A stretch of DNA of 64,000 nt from Thunnus maccoyii (GCF_910596095.1 NC_056534.1:15699490-15763489); one strand, 5' to 3'; positions 1-25,437 are shown, counted from the first letter of the stretch. Numbers and translations are program-made. Notes: generated by a model not told the origin, from the sequence alone.

Positions 1-443
1 CAGGTTAACAAATGAGTGAGGAAGGATAGCAGGACTTTGTGGCCCTTAGAGACAGAGTGAGCTGGGATGTTCTGCCAACACCTCGTCTGCCAGGGTGAAG
101 GATACACACTCACTTCCATGTCCACACACACACACTGTCATCTCTCTGTAGCTGCATCCCTGGCCTCCGCTGGCCACGTGTCTGAGCAGGAACCCCACTA
201 AGCTGGCTGGGGTCCAACACCAAGGTCTCTCACCTCACAGGCTGGGCAGGGGGCCCTGGTAGCTCCTGTGAGTTATTCCTGGGCACGGACCTGGGTTCCA
301 CCTCTCTCGTCTCCTTTTGTCTCATCCGTTCTCCTCTGGCCCATCCTGGCCTCCTCTTTTCCCTTATCCCCCTCTCTGGGACCCTGTGGCTGAGGAGCCT
401 GTCCTTCAACTATCAGCATCATCCGTTGTCTTTAACACTTACA

Positions 444-513
<70 letters not shown>

Positions 514-2259
514 CCTGCATTTATGTAAGCTTGCTCATGTATCTGTGTGGCCACAATTGTTGAGGTCACCTTCATATACTTCCACCATCTGCACTGTTTT
601 ATTAGTATATCAAACTTCAGAACCTGTTAGCTGACATATGTAAAGGTTTTTTTTGTCTTGAAACTTCACTGACCTGCCAATAACTCGTGCTGTGAAGCAA
701 AACTTTACTCAAACCCACAGATTTGTATTTCAAATTCTGGCGGAGATCCCACATTTTCAAAAGACATCAAATCTGTCAGACTGCATTTTGGGGGAATGTG
801 TCTAAAATGATGAACAAGACATGTCAAATATTTTAGTTTAATGGAAAGGTGCAGCCATAAAAACATGGTAATTGTGGATTTTTAATCTTTAGTCCAGTGC
901 TTTCATCATATAGCTTTAATTAAAAGTTGAAACAAGCTGATAATATATATGTAGTAGTGTGGAAAAACAAAATGTTTATAACATTAAAGTTACTAAAAAG
1001 ACAAAGAAAACTTCTTGACGTTAATGTTCCTTTACATTTCCCCTAAAAAATGTTAATTTCAATAAAGATAAAAAAAAAAGATGTATAGAAGAATATTGAG
1101 TCTTGATTGAAATTAGATTTTCTGCAGGTTATAACAGAAGTAGTAGTAGTAGTCATATAACAGGAGTTTGTGAAGATATGGACCCATAGATAAAGCAATA
1201 TAGTTGATCAGCTGTGGAAAGAGCTATTGTAGATACATTACACTATATACAGTGTGCTAAATGCTACTGATTTCCCTAAAACATCATTTTTTTAAATGGG
1301 TAAAACATAATTAGGCTTGCTCTTGAGTTTATTGAGCAAATATAAAATAAGACAACCAGGATAAGAACCCATTACTTGTGCTGTTGTAGTTCATTTGTGA
1401 GGCCTGATTCTGCCACTAGAGGTCCCTAAATGATAAGCAAACAGATGCAGACGTCTCTTTTTCAAAAGATGTCCATATTTTTTTAAGTGATTAAGAAATC
1501 TTACAAGAAAAATATGTTAATTATGAAGTCACGCATACACATACATTTTATTGAAATTTGGTTACAGACCTGACATGTGTAAAAAAAAAAAAAAAAAAAA
1601 AAAAGAACAAACAAGATCAGTTTCTCTGACAGAGCTGTTAGCCATGTTGTTTTGCTCACTGATCACCACAAACATAAATGTAGACCTACATTAGATCAAG
1701 GATAATCTGTGTTATAATTATAGACAGCCTCATAGTGAGTGGCAGCCTCAGCATCAGTACCAGGCAGGAGAGACGGGCAGCAGCAGAGCTCCCACTCTGA
1801 TCTTATTTTCAGTTACCAAGAACATCTCACAACCACAACCGGACACATCAGTAAACTTACATTTTATTGGTCAAATATCTTTAGTAGAGAAATGACGTTT
1901 GTGGTGTGTTCCTAACAAGCTTCTACGGCAACGATATTGTGCGTGACTGTTTATTTTCGTTAAATTATAGGGTGAGAGCGCATGCGTAGAAGTTGACGCC
2001 CACTTTTTGCGGCCCATATATCAAAATACTCGATCTTTGTAACTGCGTGATGCTCGACGTGTTTACTTTCACAGATACTCGCCCCTTTAACTAAAAACAC
2101 ATTTAGCGCAATAATTAGTCATCAAAACAACTTCTTTTGTTAAAGTCATAGTTTCCGCTTCACCATGAAAAACACTAGTAGGTATTTTTTGGATTATTTG
2201 TGCGACATGGGTTGAAATCAGCTATCTACGCCCCCCCGTCCTATCAAATAATGGTACAG
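1..2259. other. Left intergenic stretch with no recognised gene
   Basis: No reading frame here resembles a known protein and I see no chain of splice-compatible exons. The longest forward frame (317-634) is held open by a CA microsatellite. There is an A-run at about 1581-1604 and AT-rich sequence. The segment from about 1900 onward is richer in CpG and leads into the psip1 5' region. Confidence 0.6.
441..508. repeat. (CA)n microsatellite
   Basis: About 34 nearly uninterrupted CA units. They create an artificial Thr-His repeat frame on the plus strand. Confidence 0.97.
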
Positions 2260-2411
2260 CCTGCCGACGTCCTGCGCGGGAGCGGAAAACGTGCTTCAGA
2301 CTGTGCGGAAAAGAAGCTGTGTGTTGTCCTGGGAAATATAGTGCTACATCAACGCTTTACTAAAGAAATATTAATATTCAGTCTCCATACAGACATCTGA
2401 ACACACCACAG
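2260..2411 (+). promoter_or_regulatory. psip1: Putative psip1 promoter / non-coding first exon
   Basis: This is a locally CpG-rich segment. It ends in CACAG followed by a donor-like GTCAGT at 2412. The first coding exon is preceded by a good acceptor (AG at 2830-2831) with 5'UTR between it and the ATG at 2850. A non-coding first exon therefore probably lies here. The exact transcription start is not visible in the sequence; this is inference. Confidence 0.35.
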
Positions 2412-2708
2412 GTCAGTGAAGACGGTTGTTTTAGCTGCGTTAGCATTAAACAGCCGGTTAGCTTGTGTGTTTGTTGATGAGGCGCTCTGCTCTGCTCACG
2501 TCCTGTTAACTTTTAGCTTTGAGGTTTTGGTGGGTGCTATTGAAATAAGCCGTAGTACATGTAGTGATTGTGTGTTGTGCAGGAGTATTTTTGTCATATT
2601 GAACGTGACTGTCATGTTTGAATGAACTGTGGACTCTGGAGGATGTAGGTGGTGGTTAGGGGGAGGGGCACCTGCGCAGATGCACTCCAGACAGTGCAGT
2701 TTATGTGA

Positions 2709-14792
<12,084 letters not shown>

Positions 14793-15575
14793 GTGTCCAA
14801 CACGCCCGAAGAGAAGAGAAGACATTTGCTGCTGTACTCATACGACCTTTGTCCAAACTGGGCTCACCAACTGGGATGTCCAGTTGCTTTTCATGACTGA
14901 TAATGTTTTCATGACTGATAACGATCACTGGTTTCTAGTTCACTTACTTTTTCACCAGTGTTGCTGCTCAAAAGTTTCAGTATGTCAAACTGCTCCACTC
15001 CCAAAATTAAAACTGACTTGATATTTTATTTTTTTTTACTTGTGTAACCTTTACCTTTCAGACACCTTATGTTACATACATCGCCACATCTGTTGAATTG
15101 AGTGTAAAGAGTAATTACGTGTAAATCTGCAGCACTGTGAACTTCGATCTTGATGAGCATGCTTACACAGAAAGGGTTAGTACCATTTGGTCCCATTTTT
15201 CAATTGGAGTAGATGGTTTTGATTGTACTGTTTTTTTTTAATTACATTTACAAAATCATCAGCTTGATCTACATTTTACTTACAGATGATCTGAGGAACA
15301 GAGGATTAGCTGTAGTTAGGAGCACCTTTACCATGTCTAATAGTGGCTGTATGAACGTTCTCTAAAACATGTTTTCTAGATGCATAATCACATAAGATGC
15401 ACAGATGGAAAAATCTGGAGTTTGCCAAACATTTGCCAAGATATGCTTTATTCTCAACCATGTTCAAGTGTCTCTTTTTAAATCTGTTTCTCTTTTAAAC
15501 GTGAGATGTAAATAAGAGTATTTTTGTGCCTATCTGATGACCTGTTTAAGCATCCAGTAATAAAGTAGTACATAT
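14793..15575 (+). other. psip1: psip1 3'UTR and poly(A) signal
   Basis: AT-rich sequence follows the TGA at 14790-14792. The first good AATAAA lies at 15559-15564 and would end a 3'UTR of about 0.8 kb. The convergent snapc3 signal is at 16519-16524 on the other strand, so the two transcripts end about 1 kb apart. Confidence 0.6.
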
Positions 15576-15994
15576 AGTATGCCATGTTGTCTTTAGTCAT
15601 GTATTCATTGATTGCACACAAAAAGAAAATCATATGGTAATGTCAGACTTGGAAACGACTTTGGGGAAAAGCAAACATTGCTGCTGTTTGTATAGAGAAC
15701 TTCACAAAGATTTGTCTGCATTGTCACCTGAATAGAAGAGTCTTAAATTCTCTATTGATACTATTAATACAGAACTACAGTAACTATTAATACATTAAAA
15801 TAACATCCTGTTTTGCACCAGGGGATTATTTTCCATGAAAAACTTTTCAGTATCAACAGGGTGTCTGCAGTGTTCACCTAATTAAGTATTAAGACTTTTA
15901 AATATCTTTTTAATAAACATAAAATTCAATTTAGTTCCCATTTCATGTTCATCAAAGAATAACAGAAAACCAATTGGGACAATAAGGCCTACAA

Positions 15995-16410
15995 TTATTT
16001 TTTTATTAGCTAATATGAGGCTCCAGCCATCCAATTTAGTCAAGTGAGTATCTTCCTTACTGAGAGCATTTTAGGTACAAATTTCCCTCATTTCGTGCAG
16101 CTCAACCAGGAAACACAAACAGGAATTTCTGTACAAAAGAAGGCTCTAACTTTGGAAGATATGTATTCAACTGATTTGGACTGCTGAAGCTTCACATCAG
16201 CTTCAGATAAATCTTTAAATACTTTTTTGCACAGAATGAAGACTTTTGCCCCCATCACATTCAACAGCCATTTAAGAAGAGATCTTAAAATGGCCAGTAT
16301 GAACAGGAGGAATGATTACAGCAAGCAAAGCTGCTTTCAATGTTCATATGGGCACATGGGTATTGTTTAAATGCAGACTTGGGAAAATTGTGAACCTGTC
16401 CTTTAAGTCA
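15995..16410. mobile_element. Fold-back MITE, partial copy 2
   Basis: It matches the right two-thirds of the element at 2941-3530: CTAATATGAGG near the left, TTTTGCCCCCATCAC, GGCCAGTATGAACAGGAGGA, and the terminal AAAATTGTGAACC. The left terminus is missing. It lies between the psip1 and snapc3 poly(A) signals. Confidence 0.7.
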
Positions 16411-16518
16411 AGTTAAGAATGTTCATTGCTTGTGCGTTTCCATGTTCAACAATGCGAATAAGCTTTCCCATGAAAAAAATTCACAACCCAGTAAAATTAA
16501 TCTTCCAGTAAATCTTAC

Positions 16519-16642
16519 TTTATTTTCAAACAGAAAAGTATAAAATTAAAGCTCCATTGTGCAAAAACAGAAAATATACATTCCTTCAGAAATATAAAAC
16601 ATTTAATATACAACATGAAACCACTGATTTTAGCAGTTCACA
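16519..16642 (-). other. snapc3: snapc3 3'UTR and poly(A) signal
   Basis: Downstream of the snapc3 stop on the minus strand, AATAAA (TTTATT at 16519-16524 on the plus strand) gives a short 3'UTR of about 120 bases. Confidence 0.55.
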
Positions 16643-19600
16643 TTAGTTGAAGGCACCGTGGTCCACATAGGGATAGGCAAAGAAATCTCCCAGCTTGTTG
16701 CCACTGGCGTCATAGTGCAGCATCCGGAAACACTTGTCACAAAAGAGACACGGGACACTTGGAGCGAACTGGTCGTTGGTAGTGATCCATCTGGAAAAAA
16801 AAAAAAATTCATATGACGTCAGTTATGTGTATTTGCTTTTAAAAAGGAAAAGCTGTCATATTGTTAACATTTTTACCAACCTGCCAATGTAAACGTGGCA
16901 AACGGAACACTTCTGGGTGAGGACTCGGTGCTTGTGAGTGAGAAGGGGATACAGCTTCTTATCCAGGCAGTCATTCTTATGGGCCAGTCTGCAATGTGTA
17001 GAGAGAAAGAGAGGGGGGAGGGGGGTAATCGAGACCATTTCTTAGAAGCTGTGAATGGTGAGATGACAGATTTGTCTCACATTCTTGATATTAAGAACTG
17101 CTTTCATGTGTGGTTGCCCTGCTTACGCCAACAATGCATCAGCTCATAGTTATCATCTAAGAAAGTGCGATGAAATCAAATCAGCTATCAAGTCTGCGGG
17201 ACGCTCGTTTAGCTCTGTCTTGTGAGAGCACTCGAATCCTGTCTGACAACAAGGTGCTTCATTTCCAAGGCTTAGCAGTAATAATACAGAGAATCAGAGA
17301 GTATCATGTTTCACAAAATTTTTTAAAAAAACATCACAAATTGTGGTAATAAACCACCATATATAATTGTAGTACAACAGTAGAGTTTATTAAGGTAAAG
17401 GGTATGAGCTGGGTTAATATTTTCAAGAGCACATGGACTTCTGATTTGAAACAAGCAACTAATTCACAATTAGTTGCAACAAGCTGAAATGGTCCTGGAT
17501 TGTTATATGGCTATTTTAATGTGGCAAATTTGTACTTTACTGATGAAGTTCAAGTTCATGAACCTGAAAACTATCACAGAAACTATTAGAACATTAGTGG
17601 AACAACAGAAAATCAATTAATCATCTAAGTAATTTATTTAATTCTCATTTGCTAGTTGCAGCTCCTCAAATTTGAGGATGTTCTACTTTAGTCTGCTTTA
17701 TATTATTGTTTATTTTATTTTACCCAATATCTTTGGGTTTTTGACTGCTAACTGGACAAAACAAGCAATCTGAAGATGTCAGTTTGGGCTCTGGAAAACC
17801 TTTTTAACGTCTTTTTTACATTCTGCAGATAAAATAATCAAAAACTAATTGCTATATTAATTCATAAGAAAATTGATAATTAGCTGCAAACTCACTGAAA
17901 AGGGCATTTAAATGGCGCAGTATTGAAGCTCAGATTCTAGGTTTGCCTCGAGTATACAGTAGGTGTGTCTCATCGCAGCAAAAGAAATCTTTGACACTGT
18001 TGTGACGAGTAAACAGCTGTCAAAGTGACACATACTAGATGTTGGTTACAGCTATACATGTTGAGTGCATAAATTGGCAAAATCTCTGACAGCAGACAAA
18101 GTTATATCATTTAATGGTATGTACCGTTATCGCCCACATCTAAATCTAGGTGCACAAACGCAAGCATAAAGTTTGACAAATTAACAGTGAATAACCATGT
18201 TGGTGGGGCGGCATTGTCGATTCATCAGTTGATTCTTTTCTCAATTAATCAATCAGGTGTTTGGTCTATGGAATGTCAGAAAATGGTGAAAAATGACGAT
18301 TGCTGTTTCCTAAAGGCCAAGATGTAACCCTAAAATGTCTTGTTTTGTACCGACAAACAGTCCACAACCCAAAGATATTAAGTTGACTATCATAGAGGAC
18401 TAAAGAAACCAGAAAATATTCACATTTAAGAAGCTGGAACAAGAGAATTTCATAAGTTTTTCTTTAAAAAAAATGACTCAAAGCAATTAATTGATTATCA
18501 AAATAGCTGCCGATTAATTTTACACTAATCAATGCAGCTCTACATGTTTCATGTCATTCCCATTTGACAGATGAGAGGTGATCAGTTTAAAAACAGAAGT
18601 AGAAAAACAGAAGTAGTGCCTGTGATGTCACCTGTAGGCCTCTGAGGAAACATTTTGAAGCTTTGGGTTTATATTTATTTTGCTTCCTACCATCATTGTC
18701 AATTGTTTGCTGCCAGAAAACTGACAGGTGGGTAAAAGGTGGAAGTTCAGGTGCAGAAACCAACCAGCAGTCAGTGTGATCGGTGGAGCCACCTTGTGTC
18801 AGATGTTTTCAAATTTTGCGAACATCTATTTTTAAGACCAAAAGTATGTTCCATTTAACTCTGTGTCAAGAGCTTCTGATTTGATCAATACTCGATATCA
18901 AACAGCCACACAGATATTCTAGTTATCTCTCTGAGACGGTAACATTCATACTTATTGCACCTTCGAGTAAGAAGTACATTAGGTTTTGAAATGAACAGCA
19001 ACCTGACGTCTGTGATGATGACGAGATGTTCGCAGTCGCCCTGATGACAGTAGAGGTAGGGGAAGCCCACTTTTACTCTCAAATCCACCAACCGTGTCTC
19101 CTCCATCTTGACTTGTGTGTAAGGTGGGAAGTTGCGAGCCTTTGCCCATTCAATCGTAGTCCTGTAGAAACACCCAGAAAGTATTCATCATATTAAACTG
19201 AGATCAGTCTTAAGTTACAGGTAGCTTCATGGTCATCTCTTTAAAGAGGCTAAAGAGATTTCTGCACTGATGACTGAAATGCACTTTCGATGACAGAGCG
19301 TCTGTGTGAATGAGACCCCCGTACATAATTTTAATTAGGGAATAGATAACTGTAAGAGTGTGACTTTGGTTTGAACTTTAAAGAATGTCTGAGAACACTT
19401 TCTGTTTTGTTTTGTGGCAACACTGCCATATCAACTCTCCAAATCTTTCCAGGTTGTTAGGTCATTTCCTTTGTGGGTATGCATGCAGGTCAAGTACAAT
19501 GTTCTGCCCCAAATATTTCTAAACACTGTCTCTGTGTAATTATGAACATGATTACTTTAGTAAATGTGGGCATAACTCCAGTTGGCGAAGACATCTTAAT

Positions 19601-22600
19601 CTGAGCAGGAGTCACAAGGCATCAAAAGAGACTTAGACGCCTGTTTGGGATTTTAATAAAAGCACAACAGTGAAGGATTCAGGAATAATTTTGTTAATGA
19701 CTTCCACTACTGGCCAACACGTGATACATGTTTGCGTATTAGCTGTAAGCCCAAAGAAACTGTTTTATTACAGTGGTTGTAACTGGGCTGGACTGAAAGT
19801 GATGTTTCTCCTTCCACATTTGGCTTGTTTGTTTATTTATTGAGGAAAATGATCCAATGTTACATATTTGTGCGTGGCAAAAGTATGTGAACCTCTAGGA
19901 TTATCAATTCATTTGAAGGGGAAATTAGAGTTGGATGTTTCAATCAATGGGATGACAATCAAGTGTGAGTCTGGGAGGCCCTGCCTTATTTAAAGAAGAG
20001 AAATCTGGGTCTGAGCACAACACAAGTTTGTGGAAGTGGGTCATGGGTCGGACAAAGGAGATTTCTGACGACTGAAAAGAAGAGTTGTTGATGCTTAGCA
20101 GGCTGGAAATTGTTACAAAACCATTTCTAAAGACTTTGAACTCCACCAGTTGAATGTCAGGCAGATCGTGTACAAATGGAAGACATCCAACACCATTGTT
20201 ATCCTCCCCAGGAGTGGTCAAACAACAAAGATTACACCAAGAGCAGGCGTGTAATAGTCTGAGAGGCAACAAGGGATCCCAGGGTAACGTCTAGGAAACG
20301 GCCTCTCTTGCAGTGGCTACAGTGAATGTTCATGAGTTCACCATCAGGAGAACATTGAACATCAATGGTGTGCATGGCAGAGTTGCAAGAAGAAAGCCAC
20401 TACTCTCCAACAAGAACATTGCTGCCGTCTGTGGTTTGCTCAAGACCACATGGATAATCCAGAAGGCGACTGGAAAAATGTTCTGTGGACGGATGAGACC
20501 AAAATTGAACTTTTCAGCTTGAATGACAACAATTGTTTGCTGATGAGTAAACACTGCATTCCAGCATAAGAACCTTAACCCATCTGTGAAACAAGGTGGC
20601 GGCAGTATCATAGTTTGGGCTGCTTTGCTGCCTCTGGACCAGGACAGCTTGCAGTCATTGAAGGAGCCATGAGTTTTGGGTTGTACCAGCAAATTCTACA
20701 GGAAAATGTCAAGGTATCTTTCTGTGAACTGAAGCTCAACAGAAAGTGGGTCATGCAGCAAGACAAGCCTAAACACACAAGTTGTTCTATCAAAGAATGA
20801 TTAGAGCAGCATTTGGTTGAAGTTACTGCTGCAAAAGGGGGTCACACCAGTTACTGAAAGCAAGGGTTCACATACTTTTGCCTCACACAAATATGTAAGA
20901 CTGGGTAATTTTCCTCAATGAATAAATGAATAAGTTTAATGTTTTTGTCTCATTTGTTTAATTGGGTTCCCTTTATCTAGTTTTAGGACCTGTGTAAAAA
21001 TCTGATCACATTTTAGGTCATATTTATGCAGAAATAGAGAAAATTCTAAAGGGTTCACAAACTTTCAAGCAGCACTGTATATAAGGAAAGGAATACGGAA
21101 AAGCTACACAAAAAAAGGAGGAGAAACCTCTTGAAGAGCAACAGAAGAGGGATCTGTCTTCCAGGAAAAAAGAGGCTAAAGAGGAATTTCAAACAGTCAT
21201 GGAAAAGATGATATAACTGATGATCTGTCATGTAGATAGGAGATTAACATTACTCAATTAATCAGGATGTAAAACTTACATGCTGATGTCCTGACACTCG
21301 GGGAATCGCATGTCGTTGTAGAAAACTCCTTCGAAGAAAAAGAAAGCTGACTTGAAGTGATCCTGGAACAGAACACATGAAAATATTACCTCTACATTTT
21401 GCGACTTAGTCTTCTTTGCAAATATTGACTGAATTGCATATCACATAGCAAACACTCTTCATAAGTATATAAAATTCTTAGATGAAGAAATGCAGTCACA
21501 GTTAATGCACAGAGATCATTTGCCCTGAGCGAAGACATAGAGTATGACGAAATGATTAAGTTCAGATGTTGCAGAGCGCTTCGGAGTCGCAGATGTACAT
21601 GTGCTCACTTTGCTGATGAAGTCTGGAGCCATGTCCGGCGTGGTGCTGAACTCTCCGCACACTTGCAAGTCGCTGACGCAGCAAATGGCGTCCCGGAGGT
21701 CTGCCAAGCTGTGGGAGCCCGTCATCAGCAGAGTCATGTGGGGTCTGACGTAGGTAAACTGAGCAGGGGGGGAAATAGAGAAATGGACAGTGACATTCAG
21801 TAAAAATGCCTGTAAAAGACAGATTTTGATGGGTTCTGTCGCACTGAGAAACCCTGAGAAAGGCGGATGCTCACTCTCTTAAAAATGGCGGGGTAGTAGA
21901 CGTTGATGGTTAGAATGACTTCTCCTTCAGGGACCATATCATCCGGTGCTTCTGATTTCCTACCGACAGTTAATCGCTCCTGGAAATCACACGCAGAAAC
22001 AGATACATGATGCATTACTGTTCAAATCTAATTCAAGCTTTTGGTCTTATTGAGCATTTCAAGAATACTCCAGCGCACCCACCAATTCATCCGCGTAGAG
22101 GTCGTGTCTATTCTTGCTGATTTTTAGTGAAGCTCTGTAATCTTGTCTCTTTTTCCTTTGTCTGTTAACAAAATCACAGAGCATTGAATTTTTAATTTGT
22201 TCACAGGCTGTTAGTTAATATGACACATGGTGCTGATTGAAGCAACCGAAGAAGAGACATACACCAGTGTTGTCAGCATCGGGTCTGGAGGTACGACATC
22301 TGTGTCGGGCTGCTGATCCTCAGGATGACAACGCAGTGAATCAAGACTTGAAGAGAAAAAAAACACAAAATCATATGTGCACCAAACTGTATTCACACTA
22401 TTAATCATAGTGATCATAAGTCACTAGCTATCAGATAGATTAAGGTTATTTTTTGGAAAAACTTGCCACTATGTTCTTGCAAGAAATTTAAAAAAGAAAA
22501 AAATTTTTTTTTTTAAAGTCTTGCTTTGTGCTGGTAAATTTATTTACAACATGACCTTGATCAAATGTATAGAAAAGTATTACACCATTTTGTATGTATA

Positions 22601-23563
22601 TATAGATTCTGGGTCAATTATCCAAGCAGAGGACCAGAATAATTTGGTCAGTTAATGAATGAAACACCTTGAAATACATACATGTTACCATACAAGTAAG
22701 TAATAAGACAAAGACGGCATTATTCTCTTCTGTCAGAAGGTTAGTAAATGATGATTATGGTGCCAATATTTGTTGTAAATCGGACTCTTACAATATACAT
22801 TAATAGAGCACTACAACAACATCCATATTCAACAAGTGTCTGTGACTCATAATCTCATTAAATACTGTTTTTCATTCTTTGAATAAAAATAAAATATTTC
22901 AAAATAGGAAGAGTATTGCTGGTCTTTGTATGTATGTTTACTTAGTGGATTTGTGTTGTTCTTTTATGTGTTTCTCTCTATGTTTGACCCCCTTTTTCCT
23001 AAACTCCTGTTAGATTTCATGATATTGTATTTTAGTTGTACCTGATAAGGTGCTATAGACTACTTTATGCTCTATATTGTTCTTTGACTATAAATCATAA
23101 TTATATTTCTTATATATATTATATTCTGACACATAATAAAACAGTGATGTTTTATGAACACACGTGAATAGAATAGAAAATGACACAAAAACAATCGACA
23201 AAACTGCAATTTTTTACCCCTGTTTGAGTAAACATCTGTATGAGACACCAATTAATATGAGCTTTTTTAAAAACTGTGTTACCAAATGTTATCTACGAGC
23301 TAAACGTTAGTTAAACGTTGGTGTGACTACCTGCAGACGGCTTTCAGTTCAGTCATCGTCTCTGCACTGACACCCATCTCTTTAGCAAAATTAGCATGAA
23401 ACGCTTCCTCGTCCTCCGGCTGGTAGGAGAAGTCACTCGGCCTCAGTCTGTCCAGCCACTCGTTTCTGAACGAGCCGATATGAAATGGTTGAGTGTTTAC
23501 ATCAGTATATTCATAATCTGGAATATTTGTGTTAGCGTCTGTCGTTTGTTTGGACGCCATCAT
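16643..23563 (-). CDS. snapc3: snRNA-activating protein complex subunit 3 (SNAPC3/SNAP50), complete
   Basis: SNAPC3 is a core subunit of SNAPc, which binds the proximal sequence element of snRNA genes for RNA polymerases II and III. Nine minus-strand exons, in transcript order: 23331-23563, 22263-22346, 22083-22161, 21875-21979, 21609-21758, 21280-21362, 19003-19161, 16881-16988 and 16643-16790. Phases agree and give 382 residues (human 411). The conserved C-terminal half is clear: [50 protein letters not shown]. The zinc-finger-like Cys/His set is visible: C283, H284, C288, H290, C305, C325, C328, C348, C351, C354, H359. The N-terminus is shorter than in human. The start is the first of two adjacent Met codons (MMASKQ). 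The frame is open further upstream, but that extension has no family resemblance. The exon 2 donor is GTATGT at 22262, chosen because only it keeps the next exon in frame. Confidence 0.94.
17585..17895 (-). mobile_element. hAT-type MITE copy, reverse orientation (snapc3 intron)
   Basis: Read on the minus strand it carries the same blocks as the copy at 18210-18542: ATCAATTTTC near one end, CCCAAAGATATTGGG in the middle, and AATTGATTTTC at the other. It is diverged, with no clear target duplication. Confidence 0.6.
18210..18542 (+). mobile_element. hAT-type MITE copy (snapc3 intron)
   Basis: The right end GCAGCTCTA is intact. The interior matches the family (GTGTTTGGTCTATGGAATGT, CAGTCCACAACCCAAAGATA, AAGAAGCTGGAACAAGAG). 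The left end is eroded. Confidence 0.75.
19825..21077 (+). mobile_element. Degraded Tc1-like DNA transposon with transposase remnant
   Basis: A DNA transposon in the snapc3 intron between 19003 and 21362. Inner inverted-repeat parts match closely: TATTTGTGCGTGGCAAAAGT at about 19864 and the inverted form of TTTTGCCTCACACAAATA at about 20876. The right end runs ...AAACTTTCAAGCAGCACTG and is followed by TA, as expected for a Tc1/mariner insertion. The outer left repeat is missing. Transposase remains start near [10 protein letters not shown] at 20043 and continue in shifting frames, with recognisable Tc1 blocks ([20 protein letters not shown] at about 20337, then [11 protein letters not shown]). 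The gene has several stops and frame changes and cannot be active. Confidence 0.88.
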
Positions 23564-23780
23564 GTTTCCCGAAAAGCTGCGCTGTGCGCTGAGGATAGTG
23601 GGTAATGTAGTTTTTATGACAGGTCGCAACAAATTACGAAAATGGTGGGAGTAAACTTCAAAATAATTAGGGACCGAGCCCAAAATGCAGAGGACTACTG
23701 TAAAACAGTACAGTAAACTGTAAAACAGTACTACTGTTTTTCGTGTGTTTGTTTGTTTCTTTCTTTCTTTCTTATTACGG
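23564..23780 (-). promoter_or_regulatory. snapc3: snapc3 upstream region
   Basis: This sequence lies directly upstream of the snapc3 start codon on the minus strand. At 23690-23742 there is a duplicated CTGTAAAACAGTA motif that is itself palindromic. No TATA box is obvious. That the promoter lies here is inferred from position only. Confidence 0.3.
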
Positions 23781-25013
23781 GACTTAAACCCTAAATTTGG
23801 CACGCACATCAGGTCTGGTGAAAAATTTGATAAAATGTAAAAATTAACCCCTTAAGTGCCAAAGTGTGCTCTCTAGCGCCACCTATGTAACAAATGGCCG
23901 CCACGGCCCGTAGGAATTTCGTAGAGAGATCAAACCAAAACTCAATTATTCGTCTCATCAAGACCTACAAATCATATGCTGACATCCCTCCCCTGAATCC
24001 AACAGGAAGTCCGCAATCAGCCTTTCAAAATAAGACTTTGCCCCAATTTTGGACCCCGAACAAACGCTATCTCCTCCGAGGGCTTTAATGGTATCAGCTT
24101 CAAACTTTGATACATGACTTATGACACTGTGCTGAAAAAAAGTTGTTAAAAACTTTGTAATAACTCGAACGGTTTGGATTTAATAAGCCCTGAAAGTTGC
24201 AGTGCCACATCACACCTTACAGTGTAAAACAATGGGGAGGCAATCTATGGGCATGAACTTTGTGTCAAACTGAGGCTTCTGACGTCTAAACTATACGTCT
24301 GACCACTTTCAAACCTGTATCAATGGATTCGCCGCGAAATTTCTCACTATAAACTGATTTTTAATGTAAGATTTGGCCAAAGTCATGGGATTTATGAGGA
24401 TATTTCACAAGAAGTGTTCTCTTAAATCCTGCAGTCCAACTGCTCCTGGTGATGTCACTCCCTCAGTGCTGTGAAACATTCCGCAATATATACTCATTAT
24501 AAAATCATAGGAGGAGCAAGAAAAAACTTTAAAACTCACACTCTAATATCTCAAAAACAATAAACGACAGAAAAAACATGTAAATTCAAGATTTGTAGGT
24601 CAAAGTATCGTGACTCATTTAAAGTTCAAATGAAGTCTGTATCTAAAACTATGTGGAAGCAGTAAATGTTCAAAAAGGTGTGGGTTCGCTCACACTCTCC
24701 ATTCCTTCTAAAAATAGACTTGATGAAAATTAGAAAAACAATTTTTTTACACACAAACGCATCAAGAGTTTTCAATTTACTAATTGAAATTCAAGTTAAT
24801 GGGCCCAAAACTTGCATGATTTTGATGACACAGGTGTGAGCAAGACAGACATGTCTCACCCTGCAGAAAATTCTCATCCTGTCAATCAATCTTTCAAAAT
24901 AAAAGCACACCACACCACCAATAAATATCTCTCATTTTTAAAAAGCAAAATGATCTGATCCCGACGGGCCAGAGTGCGAGGTCCTGACCAATGCTGCTTG
25001 CAGCTTTAATTAT
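23780..25013 (+). repeat. Long non-coding repeat with GCTGCTTGCAGCTTTAATT end (copy 1)
   Basis: About 1.2 kb without a credible long frame. It includes GGACTTAAACCCTAAATTTG near the left and ends CCAATGCTGCTTGCAGCTTT AATTA. The segment at 26065-26492 ends the same way (CATCGCTGCTTGCAGCTTTA) and shares phrases such as AACCCTAAATCCAACAGGAA / CCTGAATCCAACAGGAAG. I recognise this ending as widespread in fish genomes but cannot assign a class. No target duplication or inverted termini were seen. Confidence 0.6.
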
Positions 25014-25244
25014 AGATGATTATTATTATTTATGTATTAATTATTATAGATATTATAGATGTCTTGTTGACAACTAAAATGTGCACAGAAACCGTTTTAA
25101 TTATTTTATTCACGTCTTTCTACCTAATTGTACCAACTGCACTTCAACAAGCAACCACAATAACACTTTTTTTTTTAATATGGTACAACTTTATATTAAA
25201 AGCTACACAAAACAAAGAATCTGGTAGAGCATAGATGCAGGCAG

Positions 25245-25345
25245 ACGTTATGTATATATATATATATTGTATATATACACAGACTCACACACATAAAGCC
25301 ACATGTACACACACGCGCGCGCGCGCGTATGCACATATATATGAA
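25245..25345. repeat. Composite TA / CA / CG dinucleotide repeat
   Basis: A short TA run, then ACACAC, then a run of CG units (about 25314-25327), then TA again. The alternating purine-pyrimidine sequence could adopt Z-DNA; that is inference. Confidence 0.8.
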
Positions 25346-25435
25346 CAAAGACCTAGTTAAAAGCTAATTATAATTTAAAATTATCCTAATTTTATGCTAA
25401 AAGCATTCTATGATTCCACTAAAATGGTATTTAAT

Positions 25436-25437
<2 letters not shown>

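Noticed and set aside
317-634. Forward open frame with Thr-His repeats
   Set aside because: It is the translation of a CA microsatellite, with no domain and no splice support.
23564-23809. In-frame upstream extension of snapc3 (82 more residues with an ATG)
   Set aside because: The sequence has no resemblance to SNAPC3, contains a low-complexity Lys/Thr stretch from a repeat, and the family start MMASKQ...[15 protein letters not shown] is satisfied by the downstream ATG.
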